Shown here one piece after another: positions 21,251 through 29,891 of a stretch of DNA of 64,000 nt. Positions within the stretch are counted from its first letter, which is position 1, and the number at the start of each line of letters is the position of its first letter. This DNA comes from Corallococcus macrosporus (GTDB taxonomy: Bacteria; Myxococcota; Myxococcia; Myxococcales; Myxococcaceae), in the NCBI RefSeq assembly GCF_017302985.1, contig NZ_JAFIMU010000008.1, forward strand, positions 1-64,000, in the 5' to 3' direction. The notes under the pieces are model-generated. The model was not told the origin of the DNA and searched no databases. It saw nothing but the letters and a program-made list of their open reading frames with translations. The position numbers and the translations under genes were made by a program.

Positions 21251-21871
21251 ATGCCACGTCCCTCCAACACCGAAGCGCGCCGGGAGCAGATCGTCGCCGG
21301 GCTGCTCAAGGCCATGGCCGAGCGCGGCTACGAGGGCGCGTCCGTGGCGGAGATTGCCCGGGCGGCGGGGCTCTCCGCGGGGCTGGTGCACTACCACTTC
21401 AAGGACAAGCAGGAGATCCTCCTGACCCTGGTGGGCTCGCTGGCGTCTCGCGCGCGGCAGCGCTTCGCCACGCGGGCGGTGAAGCTGGGGGCGGACGACG
21501 CGCGGGGGCGGGTGGAGGCGTTCGTGGACGCGTTCCTGGCCACCGGGCCGGACGCGGACGTGGCGGCGGTGGCGGGCTGGGTGACCATCAGCGCGGAGGC
21601 CATCCGGCAGCCGGAGGTTCGCGCCGCCTACGAAGCGGTGGTGCGCGCGGACCTGGAGCACCTGGAGGCGCTGGTCGCGGCGGTGGTGGGCAAGCGCCGC
21701 GCGCGCCCCCTGGCCGCGGGCCTGTTCGCCGCCATCCAGGGCTACTTCGTGCTCTCCGCGAGCGCGCCCGGCCTCGTCCCCGCGGGTTCGGCGGCGGGCA
21801 CGGTGAAGCGCATGGCGGCGGGACTGTTGGACGCGGCGGCTTCTTCTCCTCCGGAACGCGAGGTGTCGTGA
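21251..21871 (+). CDS. TetR-family transcriptional regulator
   Basis: A 206-residue repressor-type protein. The N-terminal helix-turn-helix is typical (REQIVAGLLKAMAERGYEGASVAEIARAAGLSAGLVHYHFKDKQEILL), about residues 11-57, resembling BetI-like TetR proteins. The rest is an Ala-rich helical ligand/dimer domain whose ligand cannot be predicted. It leads an operon: its TGA overlaps the coaD ATG by one base. The inverted repeat at the promoter suggests autorepression, so this regulator may control coaD and the hydrolase gene, which would be unusual for a housekeeping CoA enzyme. Confidence 0.88.
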   Translation: MPRPSNTEARREQIVAGLLKAMAERGYEGASVAEIARAAGLSAGLVHYHFKDKQEILLTLVGSLASRARQRFATRAVKLGADDARGRVEAFVDAFLATGPDADVAAVAGWVTISAEAIRQPEVRAAYEAVVRADLEHLEALVAAVVGKRRARPLAAGLFAAIQGYFVLSASAPGLVPAGSAAGTVKRMAAGLLDAAASSPPEREVS

Positions 21872-22368
21872 TGACCATTGCCCTCTACGCAGGCAGCTTC
21901 GACCCCGTCACGGCGGGACACCTGTCGGTGGTGCGCCAGGCGGCGCGCCTCTTCAGCCACGTGGTGGTGGTGGTGGCCGTGAACCCGAAGAAGTCCACGC
22001 TGCTCACCGCCGAGGAGCGCATGGCGCTCATCCGCGACGCGGTGGCCCGGCACCCCAACGTCTCCGTCACCTTCACGGAAGGCCTCATCGTGGAGCTGGC
22101 GCGGGAGATTGGCGCGAGCGTCCTGTTGCGCGGCGTGCGCGGCGCCACCGATGCGCAGTTCGAGACGGAGCTGGCGCAGATGAACCGCGTGCTCGCGCCG
22201 GAGCTGTCCACGCTCTTCCTCCCCGCGGAGGCGCACCTGGCGGAGGTGTCCAGCAGCGCCCTCAAGGAGCGCCTCACGCGCGGCGAGGACGTGTCCGCGT
22301 ACTGCCCGCCCGCCGTCGCCGCGAAGCTGCGCGAGCGGCTGTCCCCTTCCCTCCGGAGCCATCCATGA
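21871..22368 (+). CDS. coaD: Phosphopantetheine adenylyltransferase
   Basis: A 165-residue protein starting at ATG 21871, inside the tetR stop codon (TGATG). It catalyses the fourth step of coenzyme A synthesis, 4'-phosphopantetheine plus ATP to dephospho-CoA. The nucleotidyl-transferase signature is GSFDPVTAGHL (usually TNGH; here Asn is Ala), followed by the RGVRGATDAQFETELAQMNR helix and the SSSALKERL motif that binds ATP phosphates. Length is that of CoaD. The TAGH change is slightly atypical but the catalytic His is kept. Its stop overlaps the next gene's start by four bases (ATGA). Confidence 0.88.
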   Translation: MTIALYAGSFDPVTAGHLSVVRQAARLFSHVVVVVAVNPKKSTLLTAEERMALIRDAVARHPNVSVTFTEGLIVELAREIGASVLLRGVRGATDAQFETELAQMNRVLAPELSTLFLPAEAHLAEVSSSALKERLTRGEDVSAYCPPAVAAKLRERLSPSLRSHP

Positions 22369-23111
22369 GCCTGTCGTTCATTCCCCTCGGCGTCGGTGAT
22401 GCCTTCTCCGCGCTGCACTACTCGTCGTGCCTCGCGGTGGAGGCGGAAGGACAGGTGCTGCTCATCGACTGTCCGCACCCCATCCGCAAGATGATGCGCG
22501 AGGCGTCCGAGTCCTCCGGCGTGCACCTGGACGTGGAGCGCGTCAGCGCCGTGGCCCTCACGCACCTGCACGCGGACCACGCCTCCGGCCTGGAGAGCCT
22601 GGCGTACTTCTCCTTCTTCGTGCTGCAGCGGAAGATGGAGCTGCTCGCGCACCCGAGCGTCACCCGCCGCCTCTGGGAGGGCCACCTGGCCGCGGGCATG
22701 GAGTGCCTCATCGAGCAGCACGGCGCGGGCCCCAACGACAAGCACTTCGAGGACTACTTCACGCACACGCCGCTGCACCTGGAGCGCGCGGTGAAGCATG
22801 GCCCGTTCGAGCTCGAGTGCCGCTTCACCTACCACCACGTGCCCACCACCGCGTTCCGCATCCGCGCCGGGGGCCGGTGCCTGGGCTACAGCGCGGACAC
22901 CGCGTTCGACGAGGGGCTCATCTCCTGGCTGTCGGAGGCGGACCTGGTCATCCACGAGACGAACTACGGCGTGCACACGCCCTACGAGAAGCTGGCGGCG
23001 CTGCCGGAGGCCACCCGCGCGAAGATGCGCCTCATCCACTACCCAGACCTGTTCGACGGAAGCGGCAGCGTCATCGAGCCCCTGGCGCAGGGCCGGCGCT
23101 ACACCGTCTGA
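22365..23111 (+). CDS. Metallo-beta-lactamase-fold hydrolase
   Basis: A 248-residue cytoplasmic protein (no signal peptide) with the HxHxDH motif as THLHADHASG, a further His in YHHVPTTAFRI, an Asp ligand in CLGYSADTAFDEGL and a late His in IHETNYG. The layout is that of RNase Z / phosphodiesterase-like members of the superfamily (GYSADT...HE) rather than beta-lactamases. The true substrate is unknown. It is translationally coupled to coaD and so is probably under the same TetR-type control. Confidence 0.82.
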   Translation: MSLSFIPLGVGDAFSALHYSSCLAVEAEGQVLLIDCPHPIRKMMREASESSGVHLDVERVSAVALTHLHADHASGLESLAYFSFFVLQRKMELLAHPSVTRRLWEGHLAAGMECLIEQHGAGPNDKHFEDYFTHTPLHLERAVKHGPFELECRFTYHHVPTTAFRIRAGGRCLGYSADTAFDEGLISWLSEADLVIHETNYGVHTPYEKLAALPEATRAKMRLIHYPDLFDGSGSVIEPLAQGRRYTV

Positions 23112-23274
23112 GGGAGGAGCGCGCGGCTGGCTGGATGCCCTTCATCCTCCGGGAAGAAGGGCTTGGGACTTGCGCGTTGCGCCATGTCCGGTCCGCTCGC
23201 CTTCATGCGCCGAGTGCGCTACGCCGAGAGGGATTGGCGCTCCCCCCGTGCCCCCGCAAGAGAACGACTGTCCG

Positions 23275-24873
23275 ATGATGACGAAGACCGTGAGCACCTG
23301 GGCGGTGCTGTTGCCGCTCGCGCTGGTGCTGGCCACCCGTTCCGCCGGGGCCACCGGGGCCGCCGAGCCGGCGCCTCCCGCTGACACCGTCCGGCTCACG
23401 ATCCTCCACCTCAACGACGTCTATCAATTCCAGCCCACCGCCCGGAACCGGGGCGGCCTGTCGCGCGTGGCGACGCTCAAGCAGCAGGCGCTGAAGGAGT
23501 CGCCGCACGTCCTCACGCTGCTGGCGGGCGACACGCTTTCGCCTTCCGTGGAGTCCTCCGCGGAGGTGGAGGGCGAGGCGCTCAAGGGCAAGCAGATGAT
23601 CGACGCGTGGAACGCGCTCGGCCTGGACTACTCCACGGTGGGCAACCACGAGTTCGACTTCGGGGACGACGTGCTGCGCGCGCGCATCCAGCAGTCGCGC
23701 TTCCCATGGCTGGGCGCCAACGTGATGAGCGTGAAGTCCGGACAGGTGTTCGACGGGCTCAAGGCGTGGGACCTCCGGGACGTGGGCGGCGTGAAGGTGG
23801 GCATCTTCGGCGTGGTGCTGCCGGAGACGCAGACGTCGTCCAAGCCGGGCAAGGACACGCGCATCACGCCCTTCTGCGAGGCGGCGAAGCGCTCCGTGGA
23901 GGAGCTGCGGGCCGCGGGCGCGCAGTTCGTGCTGGGGCTCACGCACCTGGCCGTGGCGCAGGACCGCGAGCTGGCGAAGTGCGTGCGCGTGGACCTCATC
24001 ATCGGCGGGCACGACCACGACCGCGTGGAGGAGACGGTCGCGGGCACGCCCATCTTCAAGCTGGACGAGGACGCCATCGACCTGGGCCGCGTCACGCTGG
24101 ACCTGGATGCGAAGACGGGCGCGGTGAAGAAGCTGGCGTGGAAGGTCATCCCCATCACGTCGAAGACGCCGGACGACGCGGCGTTCAACGAACAGATGAA
24201 GCCCTATGCGCCGCTCTTGGCCACGCTGGCGGAGCGCGTGGGCCGCTCGCCGGTGGCGCTGGATGCACGCAGCGCGCAGAACCGGGTGGGAGAGACGAAC
24301 CTGGGCTCGTTCCTGGCGGATGCGTTCCGCGAGGCGACGGGCGCGGACGTGGCGCTCGTCAACGGGGGCGCCATCCGCGCGGACCGGGTGCTGCCCGCCG
24401 GGACGATGACGCGGCGGGAGCTGTACTCGCTCATGCCCTACCGCAATGAGCTGGTGGTGCTGAGGGTGAAGGGGGCGGTGCTGCGCGCGGCGCTGGAGAA
24501 CGGCGTCAGCCTGAGCAGCGTGGACGGCAAGCCGCCCGGCCGCTTCCCGCAGGTGTCCGGCCTGCGCTTCACCTACGACCTGCGCAAGACGCCGGGCGCG
24601 CGGGTGACGAAGGTGGAGGTGAAGGGCAAGCCGCTGGACGACGACGCGACGTACCGGCTGGCCACGCTGAGCTTCGTGGCACAGGGCAACGACGGCTACT
24701 CCATGTTCAAGGACCTGCCCGCGGTGCCCAGGGGCCTGGATGTGTCGCCGTGGGAAGCACTCGGCACCGCGTTCCGCACCGGCAAACCCGCGCCGCGCGC
24801 GAAGCCCCAGGGCCGCATCGCGCTTGTCGGAGCGCCCCCGGGCGGCCTGCACGCGCCGCCGTCGATGAAGTAG
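23275..24873 (+). CDS. Secreted 5'-nucleotidase / 2',3'-cyclic phosphodiesterase family protein
   Basis: A 532-residue exported protein starting at ATG 23275, with a Sec signal peptide of about 28 residues (TVSTWAVLLPLALVLATRSAGA). The metallophosphatase half shows ILHLNDVYQF (about 43-52), AGDTLSPS, GNHEFDFG (123-130) and IIGGHDHD, which bind two metals. The substrate-specificity half begins near NRVGETNLGSFLADA and ends with FVAQGNDGYSMF. This is the UshA/YfkN family architecture: periplasmic or extracellular hydrolysis of nucleotides for scavenging. The final Pro-rich tail is poorly conserved. It is convergent with the DUF218 gene, only 3 bases apart. Confidence 0.9.
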   Translation: MMTKTVSTWAVLLPLALVLATRSAGATGAAEPAPPADTVRLTILHLNDVYQFQPTARNRGGLSRVATLKQQALKESPHVLTLLAGDTLSPSVESSAEVEGEALKGKQMIDAWNALGLDYSTVGNHEFDFGDDVLRARIQQSRFPWLGANVMSVKSGQVFDGLKAWDLRDVGGVKVGIFGVVLPETQTSSKPGKDTRITPFCEAAKRSVEELRAAGAQFVLGLTHLAVAQDRELAKCVRVDLIIGGHDHDRVEETVAGTPIFKLDEDAIDLGRVTLDLDAKTGAVKKLAWKVIPITSKTPDDAAFNEQMKPYAPLLATLAERVGRSPVALDARSAQNRVGETNLGSFLADAFREATGADVALVNGGAIRADRVLPAGTMTRRELYSLMPYRNELVVLRVKGAVLRAALENGVSLSSVDGKPPGRFPQVSGLRFTYDLRKTPGARVTKVEVKGKPLDDDATYRLATLSFVAQGNDGYSMFKDLPAVPRGLDVSPWEALGTAFRTGKPAPRAKPQGRIALVGAPPGGLHAPPSMK

Positions 24874-24876
24874 CGC

Positions 24877-25647
24877 CTACCGCCAGGGCTCGGTCCAGCC
24901 GCGCACCCGGTACACGAGCCGCCCCGCCAGCTCGCGCAGCATGTCCGTGCTCTGGTTGAGCGCCCCGGAGCGCGGCAGCCAGCTCATCTTCGCGGGCGGC
25001 AGCGTGGAGGAGCGCAGGTCCACCGCGAGCGTGTCCGCGCGCACGCCCACCGCCGCGAAGCAGCCGGCCGCGCGGGGCAGGTGCGCGGCGCTCGTGACGA
25101 GGAGCAGCGACTTCCAGCCGTGCTCGCGCACCAGCGGCTCCGACTGGAGCGCGTTCTCGCGGGTGTTGCGGCTGCGGCCCTCCTTCACGATGCGCTCGGG
25201 CGCGATGCCCCAGTGCTCCAGCTGTGCGGCCAGCACGTCCGCCTCCACCACCGCCTCCGGCCTCGCGTCCAGGTTGCCGGCGGTGATGAGCACCTGCCGT
25301 GCCCGGCCATCCCGCAGGAGCTCGAAGGTGCGCATCATCCGCTCCGGCGCGGCGTTGTACTCCGGCTGCCCCGAGCGCTCCGTGGCCGCCGCGTCCAGCC
25401 CTCCGCCCAGCAGGATGACCGCGTCGTAGACGGTGTCCGGACGGTACGTGCTCACCGCGTCCGCCTCCGTCGCCCGCGTCAGCAGCGCCACCGTCGGCTC
25501 GATGGAGAACGCGTACAGCACGGCCAGCGCCGCCAGCTGCGACAGGCGCTTCCAACGGCGCAGCAGCAGCCCCGCCACGCCGAACAGCAGCGCCCAGGTG
25601 AGCGGCGACAGCAGCAGGTCCAGCAGCTTCGACAGGAGGAGGAACAT
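24877..25647 (-). CDS. DUF218 (ElyC/SanA/YdcF-type) membrane protein
   Basis: A 256-residue protein with two N-terminal hydrophobic helices (about 2-28 and 36-55) followed by the DUF218 domain: YDAVILLGGG, then ITAGN, EADVLAAQLEHWGI, RNTRENA, and LLVTSAAHLPRA. This arrangement matches ElyC/YdcF proteins, some of which influence envelope and peptidoglycan precursor metabolism; the biochemical activity is not settled. The gene lies 12 bases downstream of the Ser/Thr kinase on the same strand, so the two are probably co-transcribed. Confidence 0.82.
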   Translation of the reverse strand: MFLLLSKLLDLLLSPLTWALLFGVAGLLLRRWKRLSQLAALAVLYAFSIEPTVALLTRATEADAVSTYRPDTVYDAVILLGGGLDAAATERSGQPEYNAAPERMMRTFELLRDGRARQVLITAGNLDARPEAVVEADVLAAQLEHWGIAPERIVKEGRSRNTRENALQSEPLVREHGWKSLLLVTSAAHLPRAAGCFAAVGVRADTLAVDLRSSTLPPAKMSWLPRSGALNQSTDMLRELAGRLVYRVRGWTEPWR

Positions 25648-25659
25648 CGAGGTGCGCCG

Positions 25660-27501
25660 CTACCGTCCTGACCGGGACTTGATGTACTGCCGGGCCTCGG
25701 CCGCGCCGGCCCCTTGCGGCCGCAACTGCAGGTAGCGCCGGTAGTGCTCCCTGGCAACCCCCCAGCGGGCCGTCCGCGCCCCCACCCGACCCATCCCCAG
25801 GTGGCACTCCGCCGCCGTCTCTAGGAGCCGCAGGCACGTCACGAACTTCTGTCCGGCCTGTCCGTCGTTGCCCGCCACGAGCAACTGCACGCCCAGCGTG
25901 TACTCCGCCCCCGCGTCAGGGGAGCGCTCGATCCAATCCAGGGCCTCGCGCGCTTCGCGCTGGCCATCGGAGCGCGCCACGCCCGACCGGCGGGAGCCCG
26001 CCTTCTCCGGCTCCGGCACCCGTGCGTCCACCACCGGCTCGGGCGGAGGCGGCGGTGGAGGCAGCCGCTCCAGCGTCACCTGCACGCGCTCCGGCACGGC
26101 CGACTGCGACACGGTGGTGGCCCACGGGTGGTACCCCACGAACCGCAGCTCCAGCTTGTGTGAGTCCTCTCCCGGGGCGACGCTCAGCACCGTCGGCGTC
26201 ATCCCCACGTGCTTGCCGTCCCAGCGCACCTCCGCGCCCGGAGGCGAGGACACCACCTGGAGCTTGCGCGCGTCGGGCTCCGACAGGTCCGGCATCACCG
26301 CCCGCCCCACGAAGAAGAGGGCCGCCGCCGCGATGACGGCCGCCCACACCCAGCCGGGCACCCCCGCGCCCATGTCCGCCGCGGGGCTGCCACCCACCAG
26401 CGCCCCGGGCACGTCCTCCTCCGGGAACGCCGTCGCGTGCGCGCGGTGCACCGAGGACGCCCGCTCCGGCTCATCCGACCCGAGCGGGCTCCCCTCCCCC
26501 GTCCACACCGCCACCTGGCGCAGGAAGGACTCCGGGATGCGCGGCGGCTGGCCCGCGAGCTTCAGCTCCTCCTCGAACAGCCACGCCATCAGGTGGCGCA
26601 GCGTGGACGCGGGGAACAGCGGCGCCCGGTACGCCAGCCACTCGGCCAGCGCGCGCTGGAAGTCCTCCGCGCTCGTGAACCGGTCATCCCGCCGCAGCGC
26701 CAACGCCCGCGACGCCAGCGCGCCCAGCGAGGGATCCAGGTCCGGGACGTACGCCTGCGTGGGCGTGAGGTCGCCCGTGGCGATGCGCTCCATCACCGAG
26801 CCCTGGTCCCCCTCCACGGGCCTGCGGCCGGTGAGCATCTCGAAGAGCACCACGCCCGCCGTGTACACGTCCGAGCGCGCATCCAGCGCCTCCGCGCGCG
26901 TCTGCTCCGGGGACAGGTAGAGGAACTTGCCGCGCACCACGCCCGCGTCCGTGTCCTGGCGGCCGGCCCACTGCGCCTTCGCGATGCCGAAGTCGCTGAG
27001 CTTCACCTCGCCCTCGTAGCTCACCAGGACGTTGTCCGGGGACACGTCGCGGTGCACCAGCCCCAGCGGGCGGCCCTGCTCGTCTCGGCGCGTGTGCGCG
27101 TGGTGCAGGCCCTTGCAGACCTCCACCATCAGCTGCACCGCCAGCGGCGCCGGCAGGTGCGCCATGCCCTTCAGCTTCAAACGCTTGAGCACCTTGGACA
27201 GGGGCTGCCCGTCCACCCACTCCATGGCGAGGAAGTACTCCCCCGCCTCCTGCCCGAAGTCGAAGACCTGGACGATGTTGCCGTGCGACAGCCCCATGGA
27301 GATGCGCGCTTCGTTGAGGAACATCCGCACGAAGGCGGGGTCCTGCGCGTACGGGTCCCTCACGCGCTTGATGACGACGGACCGGGACACGCCCTCCGCC
27401 ACCGTGAAGCGCGCGCGGTGCACGACGGCCATGCCGCCCGCGCCCAGGCGCTCCAGCAGCTCGTACTTGCCAAAACGCGTCGCGTGCCCGCCCGTCGTCA
27501 C
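25660..27501 (-). CDS. Hanks-type Ser/Thr protein kinase with PEGA domain
   Basis: A 613-residue membrane kinase. The kinase domain (about 12-290) has the Gly loop LGAGGMAVVH, Lys45 of VVIKRV, the catalytic loop HRDVSPDN (Asp152), DFG at 170-172 and SPEQTRAEALDARSDVYTAG. A single transmembrane helix is predicted at 383-401, then a PEGA domain (about 413-475; SSPPGAEVRWDGKHVGMTPT), a Pro-rich linker, and a C-terminal TPR-like stretch. It is thus a receptor-like kinase with an extracytoplasmic sensor half. All catalytic residues are present. Substrates are unknown. nadK lies 60 bases upstream on the same strand. Confidence 0.93.
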   Translation of the reverse strand: MTTGGHATRFGKYELLERLGAGGMAVVHRARFTVAEGVSRSVVIKRVRDPYAQDPAFVRMFLNEARISMGLSHGNIVQVFDFGQEAGEYFLAMEWVDGQPLSKVLKRLKLKGMAHLPAPLAVQLMVEVCKGLHHAHTRRDEQGRPLGLVHRDVSPDNVLVSYEGEVKLSDFGIAKAQWAGRQDTDAGVVRGKFLYLSPEQTRAEALDARSDVYTAGVVLFEMLTGRRPVEGDQGSVMERIATGDLTPTQAYVPDLDPSLGALASRALALRRDDRFTSAEDFQRALAEWLAYRAPLFPASTLRHLMAWLFEEELKLAGQPPRIPESFLRQVAVWTGEGSPLGSDEPERASSVHRAHATAFPEEDVPGALVGGSPAADMGAGVPGWVWAAVIAAAALFFVGRAVMPDLSEPDARKLQVVSSPPGAEVRWDGKHVGMTPTVLSVAPGEDSHKLELRFVGYHPWATTVSQSAVPERVQVTLERLPPPPPPPEPVVDARVPEPEKAGSRRSGVARSDGQREAREALDWIERSPDAGAEYTLGVQLLVAGNDGQAGQKFVTCLRLLETAAECHLGMGRVGARTARWGVAREHYRRYLQLRPQGAGAAEARQYIKSRSGR

Positions 27502-27561
27502 GGGCCGGACGCTACCGCACCGCTCACCCCGGAGGGGAGCCCCACCCCGGGACCGCGAGGC

Positions 27562-28407
27562 TCAGCGCTCGCCCCAGTGGAGCTTCTGGCGAAGGATGGT
27601 GAAGAAGGCCACGCGCGGGTTGCGCACCAGGCCCACGCGGTTGGGTGAGCGCACCACTTCAATGCAGTCCCCGCCCTGGAGCGAGTGGCCCGTCTGTCCG
27701 TCCAGCGTGAGGTACGTGTCCGCCGTCTCGCTCTTGAGCGTCACGCGGATGGTGCGGTCCGCCGGCACCACGATGGCCCGCTGGGTCAGCGCGTGCGAGC
27801 AGATGGGCGACAGGATGGTGCAGTCCACCGACGGGTGCACGATGGGCCCGCCCGCGGACAGCGAGTACGCCGTGGAGCCGGTGGGCGTGGCCAGGATGAC
27901 GCCGTCCGACTTGTACGTGGTGATGGGCACCCCGTCGATGGACGTCTCGTGGTCCGCGATGCGCGCGAGCGCGCCCTTGTTGATGACCACGTCGTTGAGG
28001 ATTTCATCCTCGATGAGGACCTTGCCCCCGCGCAGCAGCCGGCAGGACAGCTTCATCCGCGAGTCCACGTGGAAGTTCCCGGCCAGCACGTCGTCCAGCC
28101 GGGTGAAGAGCTCCTCCACGGAGATCTCCGTCATGAAGCCCAGGCTGCCCAGGTTCACGCCAATGATGGGCACGTTGCGTCCGCCCAGCAGGCGCGCCGC
28201 GTAGATGAGCGTGCCATCCCCGCCCAGCACCACCACCAGGTCCGCCCGGGCCGCCAGCTCCCGGTCCTCGATGCGCGGCCAGTTGAGCGCATGCGCCAGG
28301 GCGCGGTCCGCCAGCACCGTCAGGGCCGGGTGGCGCTGTTGGATTTCCGCCGCCAGGGCCACGGCCTGCGGGGTGTCTCGCTTCGCGACGATGACCAGGG
28401 TCTGCAC
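27562..28407 (-). CDS. nadK: NAD kinase
   Basis: A 281-residue enzyme that phosphorylates NAD to NADP in the cytoplasm. GGDGT (62-66) is the signature; NLGSLGFMTE, LNDVVINKG (Asn138-Asp139), and TPTGSTAYSLSAGGPIVHP are the other conserved blocks. Length and order are typical for bacterial NadK. It is read in the same direction as the kinase gene downstream and divergent from rarA. Confidence 0.96.
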   Translation of the reverse strand: MQTLVIVAKRDTPQAVALAAEIQQRHPALTVLADRALAHALNWPRIEDRELAARADLVVVLGGDGTLIYAARLLGGRNVPIIGVNLGSLGFMTEISVEELFTRLDDVLAGNFHVDSRMKLSCRLLRGGKVLIEDEILNDVVINKGALARIADHETSIDGVPITTYKSDGVILATPTGSTAYSLSAGGPIVHPSVDCTILSPICSHALTQRAIVVPADRTIRVTLKSETADTYLTLDGQTGHSLQGGDCIEVVRSPNRVGLVRNPRVAFFTILRQKLHWGER

Positions 28408-28528
28408 GCCCCCCGGGTTCTAGTCCAGCCTGCCAACCGTCCTGTGCAGGAAAATGACGCGCCTGCCCAACCCCGGACATCACAAGGGGGCGCGGCAGGG
28501 CGCCCAGGACGCTAGGTTTGGAGGCCCC

Positions 28529-29866
28529 ATGGACCTCTTCGACCACGCCAGCCAGAAGGAACAGGCCGTCCTGGCGCCGCTCGCCGAGCGCATGCGCCCC
28601 ACCTCGCTCAGCGAGTACCTGGGCCAGGAGCACCTCACCGGCGAGGGCCGCTTCCTGCGCCGCGCGCTGGAGAGCGACCAGGTGCCCAGCCTCATCCTCT
28701 GGGGCCCGCCGGGCACCGGCAAGACGACCCTGGCCCAGCTCGTCGCGCGCCACACCGGCGCCGCCTTCGAGACCATGTCCGCGGTGCTGGCGGGCGTGAA
28801 GGACATCCGCGAGACGGTGGCCCGCGCGCAGGACCGCTGGAAGCTGAACCGCCAGCGCACGCTGCTGTTCATCGACGAAATCCACCGCTTCAACAAGTCG
28901 CAGCAGGACGCGCTCCTGCCCCACGTGGAGAAGGGCACCGTCACGCTGATTGGCGCCACCACGGAGAACCCGTCCTTCGAGGTGAACGCCGCGCTCCTGT
29001 CGCGCTGCCGCGTCGTCACGCTGCGCGGGCTGGAGCAGGAGGAGCTCATCGCCGTCATGCGCCACGCCGTCGCGGACCCGCGGGGGCTGGGCGGCAAGGT
29101 GACGGTGGACGACGCGGCGCTGGAGTTCATCGCGGACGCGGCCGGCGGCGACGCGCGCAAGGCCCTCACCGCGCTGGAGGCCGCGGCCGCGTACGGCGGC
29201 AAGGCGGTGGACCGCAAGGTGGCGGAGGAAGCGCTCCAGCAGAAGATGCTGCTCTACGACAAGGGCGGCGAGGAGCACTACAACGTCGTCAGCGCGTTCA
29301 TCAAATCCATGCGCGGCAGCGACGTGGACGCCGCGCTGTACTGGATGACGCGCATGCTGGAGGCGGGCGAGGACCCCGTCTTCATCTTCCGCCGCATGGT
29401 CATCTTCGCGTCGGAGGACGTGGGCAACGCGGACCCGCGCGCGCTGGGCGTGGCGGTGGACGCGCTCAGGGCCTTCCAGCTCATGGGCCTGCCGGAGGGC
29501 ACCCTGCCCCTCACCCAGGCCGTGACGTACCTGGCGCTCGCGCCCAAGTCGAACGCCGTCATCGCCGCGTACGCGGCCGTGCGCGAGGCCGTGACGAAGG
29601 AGGGCGCGCTGCCGGTGCCCATGCACCTGCGCAACGCGCCCACGAAGCTGATGAAGTCACTGGGCTACGGCGGCGGGTACAAGTATCCGCACAACTTCGA
29701 GGGCAACTACGTCCCGGAGGACTACCTGCCGGAGGCCCTGCGCTCGCGCTGCTTCTACACCCCGACGCGCAACGGCTTCGAGGCGGAGCTGTCCGAGCGC
29801 TACGAGGCCATCCAGCAGCAGTTGGCCGCGCGGCGCGGCGAGCGTGAGCCCGGGGAGGACGGCTAG
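28529..29866 (+). CDS. rarA: Replication-associated recombination ATPase RarA (MgsA)
   Basis: A 445-residue AAA+ protein starting at ATG 28529, with GGAGG just upstream. It acts at stalled replication forks. Features in order: RMRPTSLSEYLGQEHL, Walker A WGPPGTGKTT (58-67), Walker B LLFIDEIHRFNKSQQD (113-128), sensor ATTENPSFEVN, and the C-terminal helical/tetramer domain including HYNVVSAFIKSMRGSD, ASEDVGNADP and GGGYKYPHNF. Those last blocks are diagnostic of RarA/WRNIP1 rather than RuvB. It is convergent with the NtrC-type regulator gene, 25 bases apart. Confidence 0.95.
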   Translation: MDLFDHASQKEQAVLAPLAERMRPTSLSEYLGQEHLTGEGRFLRRALESDQVPSLILWGPPGTGKTTLAQLVARHTGAAFETMSAVLAGVKDIRETVARAQDRWKLNRQRTLLFIDEIHRFNKSQQDALLPHVEKGTVTLIGATTENPSFEVNAALLSRCRVVTLRGLEQEELIAVMRHAVADPRGLGGKVTVDDAALEFIADAAGGDARKALTALEAAAAYGGKAVDRKVAEEALQQKMLLYDKGGEEHYNVVSAFIKSMRGSDVDAALYWMTRMLEAGEDPVFIFRRMVIFASEDVGNADPRALGVAVDALRAFQLMGLPEGTLPLTQAVTYLALAPKSNAVIAAYAAVREAVTKEGALPVPMHLRNAPTKLMKSLGYGGGYKYPHNFEGNYVPEDYLPEALRSRCFYTPTRNGFEAELSERYEAIQQQLAARRGEREPGEDG

Positions 29867-29891
29867 CGGGCCGTCCTCCGCCGGAAGCGCC

